Source: Pseudomonas eutrophicaquae (GTDB lineage: Bacteria; Pseudomonadota; Gammaproteobacteria; Pseudomonadales; Pseudomonadaceae). From it: a stretch of 64,000 bases of DNA. Below are positions 50,353 to 59,442 of the stretch, in pieces (position 1 is the first letter of the stretch; each line of letters starts with the position of its first letter). The translations under genes were made by a program, and so were the position numbers. The stretch covers positions 81,980 through 145,979 of the forward strand of contig NZ_JAMJEZ010000005.1 of the NCBI RefSeq assembly GCF_023544715.1, given 5' to 3'. The notes under the pieces were generated by a model that worked only from the letters and a program-made list of their open reading frames with translations, searched no databases and had not been told where the DNA came from.

Positions 50353-53300
50353 ATGCCCCGATCGACCCTGCCTGTGATCCACCAGTTCGCCATCGACATC
50401 ACCCCAGGCGATGGCATCAGCAACGGCATGCTGCTGACCCGCAAGCTGCTGCGCCTGGCCGGCCTCACCTCCGAGATCTACTGCGCCGACATCCCCGCCG
50501 CCCTGCAGGGCGATATCCTGCCGATGAGCGAATACCGCCCCGGCAGCGCGGATGCCCTGCTGGTGCATCACGGCATCGGCAACCCCCATGAGGACTGGCT
50601 GCGCGCACTGCCTGAGCGCAAGTTCATGGTGTTCCATAACATCACCCCCGCCAGCCTGTTTCCTGCCGGGCACCCGATCCTGCCGATGCTGGCCCACGGC
50701 TGGCAACAGGTGGACACCTGGAAGGACTGGCTGGCCGGCAGCATCGCCGACTCGCGGCAAAACCTCGAGGAGCTGCGCAAGCATGGCCATGATCCGGCGC
50801 AGCTGGCCGAGATCCCCCTGCTGGTCGATCTGGAGCGCCTCGCGCCGCTGGCCGGCGCCCGCAGCGATTACCCGCGGCCCTTTACCCTGCTGTTCGTCGG
50901 CCGGGTGATGCCGCACAAGAACCAGCAAGCACTGATCGAAGCCTTCGCCTGTCTGGTGCGCCAGGTGGGCGTGCCGCTGCAGCTCAACCTGGTGGGCGGC
51001 TTCACCGTGCCGGAGTACCGCGACCAGCTGCAGGCGCGGATTGCCGAACTGGGGCTTGAGGGCTGCGTCTGCCTGACCGGCAAGGTTGACGAGGCCCGCC
51101 TGGCCGCCCACTACCGCAACAGCGACCTGTTTGTCTGCCTGAGCCGCCACGAGGGCTTTGGCATGCCGCTGATCGAGGCCATGGCCCACGATCTGCCCGT
51201 GCTGGCCTACAACGCCCCGGCCAGCAACATCCAACACACCCTGGCAGGTGCCGGGCTGATCCTGGACAGCGACGAGCCCCACGAGGTCGCCGCCGCCATC
51301 GCCCAGCTGATGGAAAACCCCGCCCTGCGCCAGTACCTGCGCCGCCAGGGCCGCGCCCGGCTCGCCGAGTTCGCCTACCAGCCACTCTATGAGCGCCTGC
51401 GCGACTACCTGGCCGGCTTTGCCATCGCCCTGCCGGCCCACACCTTTGCGCCGCAGCCCGCCGCCGGGCACGCTGCCGTCGAGCCGGTGGACGAGCGTAT
51501 CGAAGGGCCGTTCGACAGCAGCTACAGCCTGGCGCTGGTCAACCGCGAGCTGGCCCGCGCACTGGCCGAGGAGTGCCGCCGCGTCGCCCTGCGCGCGACC
51601 GAAGGGCCGGGGCCGATTGCCGTCGATGGCGGTTTTCTGCGCGACAACCCCGACTGCGCCGACCTATGTAAGAGAGGGGAGGAGCCTGCCCGCCACGTGC
51701 TGCGCCTGCTCTATCCGCCGCGGGTCACCGGCATGGGCGGCGAGCTGAACGTGCTGTCCTGCTATGGCTGGGAAGAATCCGCACTGCCGCAGGCCTTCTG
51801 CCGCGACTTCAACCAGCACCTGCAGCTGATCACCAGCATGTCCTCCTGGGTGACCCGCACCCTGCAGGACAACGGCATCACCACGCCGATCGTCACCGTA
51901 GGCCTTGGCGCCGACCACATCCTGCGGGCTGCGCCTGATGCCAGCCGGCTGCCGGCACTGAGCGCGGCGGCCGGACGCCTGACCCTGCTGCACGTCTCCT
52001 CCTGCTTCCCGCGCAAGGGCGTGGACGTGCTGCTGGCGGCCTATGGTGCCGCCTTCAGCGCGGCTGACCCGGTGCGGCTGATCATCAAGACCTTCCCCAA
52101 TCCGCACCACGACATCGCCGCCGAGCTGGCCGCCTGGCGTGCCGCACACCCGAATCCGCCCGCGGTGGAGCTGATCAACCAGGACCTGCCGGACAATGCC
52201 CTGCGCGCGCTCTACCAGCTGGCCGATGTACTGGTCGCGCCCTCGCGTGGCGAGGGCTTTGGCCTGCCGCTGGCCGAGGCCATGCTGCACCGCCTGCCGG
52301 TGATCACCACGGCCCGCGGCGGACAGACAGACTTCTGCACCGCCGAAACCGCCTGGCTGATCGATGCTCAGCCGGTGCGCGCGCGCAGCCACCTGCAAGC
52401 CGCCGCCTCGCTGTGGTTCGAGCCCTGTGCGGAACATCTCAAGTCAATCCTGCGTGAATTTGCTGACGCTTTTGTGACAGGCCAGCTGGCGCAGATGACC
52501 GGTGCGCGGACCGAGGCCGCCCTGCAACTGATCAGCCAGCGCTACACCTGGCGGGCGGTCGCCCGCGCCACCGTGCAGGCCATCGAGACCGCCAGCCGCC
52601 AGCCGCTGCTCAAGCCCGCGCCGCGCCTTGGCTGCATCACCACCTGGAACAGCGCCTGCGGCATCGCCACCTACAGCCAGCACCTGCTGGGCAGTGGCCT
52701 TGCCGAGGCCTGCACCCTCCTGGCCAACGACAACGCCGAGCCCATCCGCATCGATGGCGACAACGTGCGGCGCGTCTGGAGTGCCGGGGAGGGGGACGAC
52801 CTGCAACGCCTGCGCGAGGCGATTGCCGAAGGCGCCATCGATTGCCTGCTGATCCAGTTCAATTTCTCCTTTTTTGCCCTGAGCGCCTTTGCCGCGCTGC
52901 TCGAATGGGCGCATGCCCGCGGCATCGTCACCCTGGTGATCTTCCATTCCACCGCCGACGTACAGCACGGCGAAACCCTCAAGAGCCTGCGTGATCTGCG
53001 CGACACGCTCAGACACTGCAACCGCCTGCTGGTTCACAGCGTGGCCGATATTCACCGCCTCGAAGCCATGGGCCTGCGCGACAACCTGCTGTTGTTCCCG
53101 CATGGCGTGCTGCAGCCGCCGGCGATCACCCCGGGTGCCGCTCAGCGGACGGCTGGGCTGGCCGGGCGCACCGTGCTGGCCAGTTACGGCTTCCTGCTGC
53201 CCCACAAGGGCATTGGCGAGCTGATCGAGGCCTTCGCCGGGCTGGCGGCCGAGCGTGCCGACCTGCACCTGCTGCTGGTCACCGCCTGCTACCCGATTGC

Positions 53301-53718
53301 TGAGTCGAGCGCACTGGCCGAGCGCTACCGCCAGCGCATCGCCGCGGCTGATCTGGCCGGTCGGGTGACGCTGATCACCGACTACCTGAGCGATAAGGAG
53401 TCGCTGGCCTGGCTGGCGCAGGCCGATGGCATCGTCTTCCCCTACCAGCACACCCAGGAGTCCTCCAGTGCGGCCGTACGCTGGGGGCTGTGCACCGGCA
53501 AGCCGGTGCTCTGCACCCCGCTGGAGATCTTCGAGGACGTGGCCGAGGCGGTGACCTTCCTGCCCGGCTGCGATGTGGCGGCGCTGCAGGCGGGCCTGCG
53601 TCAAGCACTCGACCATGGTCTGCAAGTGCGCCAGAAAAACTGGTTGAATACGCATTCCTGGCCAATAATCTCAGTGAGGTTGCGAAATATACTGGCGGCG
53701 CTGATGACAAGATATTGA
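50353..53718 (+). CDS. Three-domain GT4 glycosyltransferase
   Basis: A 1121-residue cytoplasmic protein built of three GT4-type units. Unit 1 (about 1-360) has GDGISNGMLL, FHNITPASLFPAGH and HEGFGMPLIEAM (Glu267). Unit 2 (about 380-745) has HVSSCFPRKGVDVLLAAYG and GEGFGLPLAEAM (Glu634). Unit 3 (about 750-1115) has NSACGIATYSQHL and SYGFLLPHKGIGELIEAF but ends in HTQESSSAAVRWGL without an EGFG motif, as in some mannosyl/rhamnosyl polymerising enzymes. It may build a repeating unit with several linkages. Unit 1 is clearly paralogous to the gene at 61950. Its extreme C-terminus (HSWPIISVRLRNIL) looks natural, not frameshifted. Confidence 0.88.
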   Translation: MPRSTLPVIHQFAIDITPGDGISNGMLLTRKLLRLAGLTSEIYCADIPAALQGDILPMSEYRPGSADALLVHHGIGNPHEDWLRALPERKFMVFHNITPASLFPAGHPILPMLAHGWQQVDTWKDWLAGSIADSRQNLEELRKHGHDPAQLAEIPLLVDLERLAPLAGARSDYPRPFTLLFVGRVMPHKNQQALIEAFACLVRQVGVPLQLNLVGGFTVPEYRDQLQARIAELGLEGCVCLTGKVDEARLAAHYRNSDLFVCLSRHEGFGMPLIEAMAHDLPVLAYNAPASNIQHTLAGAGLILDSDEPHEVAAAIAQLMENPALRQYLRRQGRARLAEFAYQPLYERLRDYLAGFAIALPAHTFAPQPAAGHAAVEPVDERIEGPFDSSYSLALVNRELARALAEECRRVALRATEGPGPIAVDGGFLRDNPDCADLCKRGEEPARHVLRLLYPPRVTGMGGELNVLSCYGWEESALPQAFCRDFNQHLQLITSMSSWVTRTLQDNGITTPIVTVGLGADHILRAAPDASRLPALSAAAGRLTLLHVSSCFPRKGVDVLLAAYGAAFSAADPVRLIIKTFPNPHHDIAAELAAWRAAHPNPPAVELINQDLPDNALRALYQLADVLVAPSRGEGFGLPLAEAMLHRLPVITTARGGQTDFCTAETAWLIDAQPVRARSHLQAAASLWFEPCAEHLKSILREFADAFVTGQLAQMTGARTEAALQLISQRYTWRAVARATVQAIETASRQPLLKPAPRLGCITTWNSACGIATYSQHLLGSGLAEACTLLANDNAEPIRIDGDNVRRVWSAGEGDDLQRLREAIAEGAIDCLLIQFNFSFFALSAFAALLEWAHARGIVTLVIFHSTADVQHGETLKSLRDLRDTLRHCNRLLVHSVADIHRLEAMGLRDNLLLFPHGVLQPPAITPGAAQRTAGLAGRTVLASYGFLLPHKGIGELIEAFAGLAAERADLHLLLVTACYPIAESSALAERYRQRIAAADLAGRVTLITDYLSDKESLAWLAQADGIVFPYQHTQESSSAAVRWGLCTGKPVLCTPLEIFEDVAEAVTFLPGCDVAALQAGLRQALDHGLQVRQKNWLNTHSWPIISVRLRNILAALMTRY

Positions 53719-53729
53719 CGTCAGTCAAT
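53714..53729. promoter_or_regulatory. Perfect inverted repeat upstream of the RTX protein gene
   Basis: ATTGAC (53714-53719), GTCA, GTCAAT (53724-53729). It overlaps the stop codon of the three-domain glycosyltransferase and lies at the upstream edge of the AT-richer gap before the RTX gene. A protein-binding operator is the simplest reading; no clear -35/-10 pair was identified, though TATACT is at 53688-53693. Confidence 0.4.
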
Positions 53730-53810
53730 AGCTGGTTTGATGGGTTGCTTGTGTGGCTACGCGCAAAACGGGTAGCATTCCGGCCGATGGTCAGCTCATC
53801 AGTTATGTGA

Positions 53811-53938
53811 CTTGCAAACGCAAGCCAGCTCGGTAAGCTGCCTGCGGCCGGCGCAAGCCGACCTTCCCTTGTACGGGGGCTATGCCCCGTTGGGGCATGG
53901 CAACAGGCTGGGGCCGACGGGTCTCGTTCCGCAAGGAA
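53811..53938 (+). promoter_or_regulatory. Structured 5' leader of the RTX protein gene
   Basis: A series of short hairpins lies in the 262-base gap before the RTX gene. They are CTTGC/GCAAG around AAAC (53811-53824), CAGCT/AGCTG (53826-53840), CGGC/GCCG closing a GCAA tetraloop (53849-53860), ATGCCCC/GGGGCAT around GTT (53882-53898) and TTCC/GGAA with another GCAA loop (53927-53938). No open reading frame makes sense here. Stable leaders of this kind are known to lengthen mRNA life of abundant surface proteins. The transcription start is unknown, so some hairpins may lie outside the mRNA. Confidence 0.5.
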
Positions 53939-53980
53939 AGCCTGCATGTCGATTCGACTTATCACGGAGATACAAAAGTA

Positions 53981-56900
53981 ATGGCTATTACCTCTGCACA
54001 AGTGCAACAGCTGTATGTCGGCTACCTGGGTCGCGCTGCTGACCAGGCTGGTCTCGACTACTGGCTGGCCGAGCTGAACAATCCGGCCTCCGGCCTGACC
54101 CTGGAAAACCTGCGCGCCAACTTCGTCAACGAGCAGCCGGAATACGCCAACACCTATGCGGGTCTGACCGTCACCCAGACCGTTGCCAAGATCTACGAGA
54201 ACCTGTTCGAGCGTGCTGCCGAGCCGGCTGGTCTGGCTTACTGGGTCGGTGAAGTGGAAGCGGGTCGCGTGCCGGTCGATCAACTGATCGTTGCCTTCCT
54301 CAACAGCGCCTCTGCCGCTGACCGTCTGGTTGTCGACAACAAGGTGCAGGTTGCCCAGTCCTATACCACCACGGCGGGTGCCAACTTCACCGCCGCTGCA
54401 GCGGCTGATGCCATCGCAGCTGTGGATGCTACTTCCCAGTCCGTACAGGCCGCCCTGGCCAATATTCAGGCTGGCAGCATCACTGGTAACGTTTATGTCC
54501 TGGATGCGAACGTCAACAGCCTGCAGGGTACTGCCGGTAACGATACTTTCCTGGCCAACGCTGCTTCCCTGCAGTTTGCCGACAGCATCAATGGCGGTGC
54601 CGGTAACGACACCCTCAAGCTGACCGTCAGCAACGCCGACTACACTGCCAGCGAAATCACCGCCGGCTTCAAGCTGATCGAGCCGCGCACCACCAGCGTT
54701 GAAGTGCTGGAAGTCACCGCGCGTACCTCGCTCAGCCAAAATGCCGTGGCCGATACCCTGGCTGACGGCATCAACGGTGGCAACAACGCCTTCACCGATC
54801 CGGCTGCAACTTCTGGTGGCAACCGTGATTCCGACACCGTCGACACCATCATTACCCTGAGCTCCGCTCCGGACCTCAAGGTCATCGCTTCCATCGACAG
54901 CGAGCTGAGCGGTTCTGCGCTGACTTTCAACGATATCCAGACCATCGACGGCACGCGCATTCGTATCATTGATACCAACAGCGCTCACAACTTCCTGTTC
55001 GATGACGAAGCAGCGACTGCCGGCAACGACAAGGTCACTCTTGACCTGGCCGAAGCACGTGGCCTGACCATCAACTTCGGCGAGACTCCGGCCACTGGTG
55101 TGTCCGTCAATCAGCTGCCGACCAGCACCACCTTCGCCAATGCTGCCAACCCGGCTCTGGTGGGCGAGGCGAATGCACTGGGTATCAGCAACAACGATGG
55201 CCAAGGCCGTCAGGGCGTCAGCACTTCGCTGCCGACCGGTTTCTACGGTCAGGACGCTGCCAGCCAGTCCGAGATCAACACCCTGACCATCAACTCCTTC
55301 GTTCAGGAGCCGGCAGGTGCCTCGCGCAACTACCGTAACGAGGTGGTTGACCTGAACATTGGCAATGTGGTCGACACCCTGAACATCACTGGCGATGCCC
55401 AGCTGAAGATCGGTCTGGCCTTCCAGCAGGAACAAGAAGTCCTGGCGAGCAACACCCGCATCTCTACAGTCAATGTTGTACAGCAGCTGGCTGTGGCCGA
55501 TACCACCGGCGAGGGTTACGACTACGGTGTGGTTCCGGCACTCGACGTGCTTGACCTGAGCAACAGCGTGCTGCGTGACTTCGCCCTGAGCAGCGCTTCC
55601 TACGCGCTGGATGCCAGCATCCGTACCGTCAATGCCGGTGCACACTTTGCCGGTGTTGATCAGGCCCAGGCTGCTTACGCCGCCCTGCCGACGGCTGACC
55701 TGACCCTGGACATCAGCAACGGCGTCTTCGATGCCGCAGGCCAGGTGTTCAATTACATTGGCTCGCAGGGTGACGACAGCGTCAACTTTGGTGTGCGTAC
55801 CATCAACAAGATCATTGACCTCGGCACTGGCAACGACACCGTCGTCGCAGGTCGTGGCAACGACCTGATCCGTGGTGGCGCAGGTGATGATGTCATCAAG
55901 CACAACAACACCGAGAACAGCTTCCGCACCCTTGGTCAGGCCGACAGCCTGAACGATGGCTACGGCTTTGCTGCTGGCCAGGAAGTCACCGTCTACGGTG
56001 GCGAGGGTAACGATCAGGTGGTCATCGCCGGCCAGGTTGAAGCCAACATGATCTCCCTGGTGGATCTGGGTAACGGCGACGATACCCTGTACGTCGAAGA
56101 CTCCGCCGATGGCGATCTGAATGATGCGGGCGACGCGGGCGTAGCCAACAACCGCATTGCCGGTGGTCTGGGTCAGGACACCATCATTGTCACCACCGCA
56201 GGCAACCGTCTGCCGACAGACACCGTGCTGGATCTGGTCATCTACGGTGACAACGCTGTGACTGGCGAGCACCTGGTCGAGGACCTGAACGCGCCGGCAC
56301 TGCGTGGCGTGCGTGGTGAAGAAGTCACTCGTGCTGCCCGTGACGTCAATGCCAACTTCGTGGCTGACAGCTACTTCGCCAATGCCGCTCTGGCAGGCAC
56401 TGCTGCCGACAGCGACCGCATCTACGTCAACGACATCAACAACACCTACGCCAACCTTGGCAACGGTGACAACGTGTTCGTGCAGCGTGGCCTGAACGGT
56501 AACGGCGTGCTGGATGCCATCGAAGGTGCCGCTGCTGCTGCCGCTGTTCTGCCGGCCAGCGATGTCACTGTCGATGCAGGTAACGGCAACGATACCGTGG
56601 CCATCTACACCAACGGCATCAAGCAGGTGAACACCCGCGGCGGCAACGATGTCATCGACCTGGTCGGTACTGGCAACGTGACTGTACTGGCAGGCGAGGG
56701 TGACGACCGTGTTGTCGTGAGCAGCGTCAGCACTGCGCCGATCGCTAACGCTCCGGCCAACTACATCGACCTGGGCGCTGGCGACGATACCCTGACCGTC
56801 ACCACCAAGGGCGTCGTGAACGGCGTGACCGAGATCTACGGCCGCACTGGTCGTGATGTGGTCAGCATCCTCAATGCCGACACCACCGTTGACACCGATC

Positions 56901-58048
56901 ACACCCTGCACGTCGAGCTGGGTGCCGATGCTGACGTCATGCTGATGCGTGCTCGTGATCTGAAGAACGATGACACCATCTCTGGCGGTAACGATGGCTC
57001 CATCGACCAGTTCATCCTGGTCAGCAATGATGCCGGCCGCACTCAAGAGGCTGTGACCTTCTCTGACAGCAGCCGTGTCGAAGGCTTCGAGCTGTTCGAT
57101 CTGCGTGGTGCCGGTGCAGGGACTGCTGTTGCAGCCACTACTGCCGAGCTGCGTCAGTTCACCAACGGTGGCGTGAACTTCACCCTGACCGAGAACCTGA
57201 TCGCTCGTATGGATCAGAACGTCAGCGTCGGTGATGTGACCAACTACGTGTACGGTGCTGCTCTGCCGGTTGATGGTGCTGCTCAGGGTACTGACGGCAA
57301 CAATGATGGCCTGTTCACCGCTGGCGTGCTGGGCAACATGAATGCCTACAACACCACTGGTGTGCTGACCGTCACTACCGTCGAGCATGGTGTCAATGAC
57401 GACGACATCATCATCGAGTCCAACAACGCCCTGAACCTGACCCAGACTCTGGATCTGCGTGCCCTGGGTGATGTGCTCAACAGCCCGACCAGCGTTCTGT
57501 CTGCCGATCGTTCCTTCGTGAACTTCCTCGGTGGTACCGCGCGTGACGTGGTGGTCGTTGACGAGCGCTCGTTCAACAGCTTCAGCAACCTGCGCTTCGA
57601 CGAGTTCGACCTCGCTGCTGCCAACCTGATCGATGAAGACAACAGCACCCAGGATACCCTCCTGGTGGTTGCCAACACTGTCCGTAACGAAGTGACCGAT
57701 ATCTCCTTCGGTGACTACCGTAACGTGCAGGGTCTGGATGCTGTTGCTCTCGTTGACCAGTCCGCTACCGTCAACAGCACCTTCCGCCTCGAGGCTTCCG
57801 AGTTCCTGGCCAACCAGGCGACCTCCTCGCTGGTGCCGGGCGCCCTGAACGCCGCCGGTGGCGCGCAGGCTGGTCTGCTGGTGACCATCGAGACTGCTGA
57901 CGCTGTCGAGATCTACGGTGCTGCAGGCGCAAGCGTCACCTTCACAGGTGGTGTTGCTCTGGCGGCCCCGGTCACCCTGGACACCGTCGACGGTCAAGTC
58001 CAGCTGGTCGGCGTTGACGCCAACAGCTTCCTGATCACTGCTGTCTAA
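53981..58048 (+). CDS. RTX/DUF4214-type secreted surface protein, candidate S-layer protein
   Basis: A 1355-residue acidic protein, without any cysteine that I can find and with few Met. Residues 1-115 are a DUF4214 pair (LYVGYLGRAADQAGLDYW and IYENLFERAAEPAGLAYW). Calcium-binding nonapeptide motifs occur at about 183-212 (GTAGNDTF, GGAGNDTL), around 615-640 (GTGNDTVV, GGAGDDVI) and scattered later (GGEGNDQV, GNGNDTVA, GAGDDTLT). There is no N-terminal signal peptide and the end is hydrophobic (NSFLITAV), both fitting type I secretion. GGAG precedes the ATG. Codons favour GCT, GGT and CGT, unlike neighbours, which suggests very high expression. An S-layer role is inferred; a large adhesin is the alternative. 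Confidence 0.85.
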   Translation: MAITSAQVQQLYVGYLGRAADQAGLDYWLAELNNPASGLTLENLRANFVNEQPEYANTYAGLTVTQTVAKIYENLFERAAEPAGLAYWVGEVEAGRVPVDQLIVAFLNSASAADRLVVDNKVQVAQSYTTTAGANFTAAAAADAIAAVDATSQSVQAALANIQAGSITGNVYVLDANVNSLQGTAGNDTFLANAASLQFADSINGGAGNDTLKLTVSNADYTASEITAGFKLIEPRTTSVEVLEVTARTSLSQNAVADTLADGINGGNNAFTDPAATSGGNRDSDTVDTIITLSSAPDLKVIASIDSELSGSALTFNDIQTIDGTRIRIIDTNSAHNFLFDDEAATAGNDKVTLDLAEARGLTINFGETPATGVSVNQLPTSTTFANAANPALVGEANALGISNNDGQGRQGVSTSLPTGFYGQDAASQSEINTLTINSFVQEPAGASRNYRNEVVDLNIGNVVDTLNITGDAQLKIGLAFQQEQEVLASNTRISTVNVVQQLAVADTTGEGYDYGVVPALDVLDLSNSVLRDFALSSASYALDASIRTVNAGAHFAGVDQAQAAYAALPTADLTLDISNGVFDAAGQVFNYIGSQGDDSVNFGVRTINKIIDLGTGNDTVVAGRGNDLIRGGAGDDVIKHNNTENSFRTLGQADSLNDGYGFAAGQEVTVYGGEGNDQVVIAGQVEANMISLVDLGNGDDTLYVEDSADGDLNDAGDAGVANNRIAGGLGQDTIIVTTAGNRLPTDTVLDLVIYGDNAVTGEHLVEDLNAPALRGVRGEEVTRAARDVNANFVADSYFANAALAGTAADSDRIYVNDINNTYANLGNGDNVFVQRGLNGNGVLDAIEGAAAAAAVLPASDVTVDAGNGNDTVAIYTNGIKQVNTRGGNDVIDLVGTGNVTVLAGEGDDRVVVSSVSTAPIANAPANYIDLGAGDDTLTVTTKGVVNGVTEIYGRTGRDVVSILNADTTVDTDHTLHVELGADADVMLMRARDLKNDDTISGGNDGSIDQFILVSNDAGRTQEAVTFSDSSRVEGFELFDLRGAGAGTAVAATTAELRQFTNGGVNFTLTENLIARMDQNVSVGDVTNYVYGAALPVDGAAQGTDGNNDGLFTAGVLGNMNAYNTTGVLTVTTVEHGVNDDDIIIESNNALNLTQTLDLRALGDVLNSPTSVLSADRSFVNFLGGTARDVVVVDERSFNSFSNLRFDEFDLAAANLIDEDNSTQDTLLVVANTVRNEVTDISFGDYRNVQGLDAVALVDQSATVNSTFRLEASEFLANQATSSLVPGALNAAGGAQAGLLVTIETADAVEIYGAAGASVTFTGGVALAAPVTLDTVDGQVQLVGVDANSFLITAV

Positions 58049-58068
58049 GCACTGATTTAGGTAACATA

Positions 58069-58100
58069 GGCCCCTCACCCAGGTGAGGGGCCTTTTTTTT
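58069..58100 (+). terminator. Strong intrinsic terminator after the RTX protein gene
   Basis: GGCCCCTCAC pairs with GTGAGGGGCC (58069-58078 with 58083-58092) around CCAG, followed by eight T. The T-run contains the first two bases of the TTG start codon of the next gene, and the 3' arm holds its only candidate ribosome binding site (GAGGGG). Confidence 0.95.
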
Positions 58101-59388
58101 GACTCTGCAAATCCTCTTTATCCATCAGAACTTCCCGGGGCAGTTCCTGCACCTGGCGCCCGTCCTGGCGGCCGCGGGTCATCAGGTGACGGCCCTGTGC
58201 CTGCAGCCCCTGGATCGGCGTTCATCCGCCCAGCAGGAGGCGCCGACCGCTGAGACGAACTGGCAGGGCGTACGCGTCCTTACCTACCAGGTTGCCCGCA
58301 ACAGCTCGCGTGAGGTGCATCCCTGGATTGCTGATCTCGAGGCCAAGACCATCCGTGCCCAGGCCTGTCTGAATGCCTGTCTGGCCTTGCAGCGTCAGGG
58401 CTACACGCCGGATGTGGTGATCGCCCATCCTGGCTGGGGCGAACCGCTGTTCATCCGCGAGGTCTGGCCCGCCGTACGCCTTGGTCTGTACGCCGAGTTC
58501 TACTACCACGCCCGCGGGGCGGACACCGGCTTTGACCCCGAATTCCCCGCAGCCGACCCGGTGGCGGATGCCTGTCGCCTGCGCTTGAAGAACCTCAACA
58601 ACGACCTGCAATACCCGCAGGCTGATGCGGTGATCTCACCGACCCACTGGCAAGCCAGTACCTTTCCCGAGGCGATTCGCCGCAAGATCAGCGTCATTCA
58701 TGATGGCATCGATACTCGTCTGGTGGCGCCTGATCCTGGTGTGCGCCTGCGGCTGCAGACGGCCCGCGGCCCCTTGCAGCTGACCCGCGCTGACGAGGTC
58801 ATCACCTTCGTCAACCGCAACCTTGAGCCTTATCGCGGCTATCACACCTTCATGCGGGCCCTGCCAATGCTGCTGGCGCAGCGTCCGCAGGCGCGTGTGC
58901 TGATCGTGGGTGGCGAGGAGGTGAGTTATGGTGCCCGCCCTGCTGATGGGCGCAGCTGGAAAGAGATATTCATCCGCGAGGTTCGTCCACAGATCAGCGA
59001 TGCCGACTGGGCGCGCGTGCATTTTCTCGGCCAGATCGCCTATCAGCACTTCATACCGCTGCTGCAGCTCTCCCGCGTACACGTCTACCTCACCTACCCG
59101 TTTGTCCTCTCCTGGAGCCTGCTGGAGGCAATGAGCGCCGGTTGCGCGATCGTTGCCAGCGACACCCAGCCGCTGCACGAGGCCATCCGCCACGATGAGA
59201 CCGGCCGGCTGGTGAGCTTCTTCGATCCGCACGCCCTGGCTGGGGAGATCTGCACACTGCTCGACGACCCCGAAGCCCGGCAGCGCCTCGGGCATCATGC
59301 GCGCACCTTCGCCCAGACCCACTACGACCTGCAGCGCGTCTGCCTGCCCCATCAGCTGGCCTGGGTGATGCAGCTGGCGAGCGGGTAG
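58099..59388 (+). CDS. GT4 glycosyltransferase starting within a terminator
   Basis: A 429-residue GT4 protein. The N-terminus LQILFIHQNFPGQFLHLAPVLAAAGH is typical of a GT4 subgroup and shows that translation must begin at or very near TTG 58099; no ATG or GTG gives this N-terminus. The donor half has FVNRNLEPYRGYHTFMRAL and YPFVLSWSLLEAMSAGCAIVAS. As the start sits in the T-run of the preceding terminator, it should be expressed only from read-through transcripts. It probably belongs to polysaccharide assembly; the sugar is unknown. Confidence 0.85.
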   Translation: MTLQILFIHQNFPGQFLHLAPVLAAAGHQVTALCLQPLDRRSSAQQEAPTAETNWQGVRVLTYQVARNSSREVHPWIADLEAKTIRAQACLNACLALQRQGYTPDVVIAHPGWGEPLFIREVWPAVRLGLYAEFYYHARGADTGFDPEFPAADPVADACRLRLKNLNNDLQYPQADAVISPTHWQASTFPEAIRRKISVIHDGIDTRLVAPDPGVRLRLQTARGPLQLTRADEVITFVNRNLEPYRGYHTFMRALPMLLAQRPQARVLIVGGEEVSYGARPADGRSWKEIFIREVRPQISDADWARVHFLGQIAYQHFIPLLQLSRVHVYLTYPFVLSWSLLEAMSAGCAIVASDTQPLHEAIRHDETGRLVSFFDPHALAGEICTLLDDPEARQRLGHHARTFAQTHYDLQRVCLPHQLAWVMQLASG

Positions 59389-59442
59389 AGCCCCCGCTTC
59401 CCTGCTAGAATCCGCCCCCTCCCAACCATTGCGAGTCGCTGC

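Noticed and set aside
53490-53810. Possible frameshift at the end of the three-domain glycosyltransferase
   Set aside because: An overlapping frame extends past the stop, but the annotated frame keeps a plausible C-terminus (HSWPIISVRLRNIL) with normal coding pattern up to it.
53375-58078. Open frame of over 1500 codons on the minus strand opposite the RTX gene
   Set aside because: It mirrors the codon structure of the plus-strand gene, has no recognisable domains, crosses gene boundaries and contains the terminator. It is a shadow of biased codon use.
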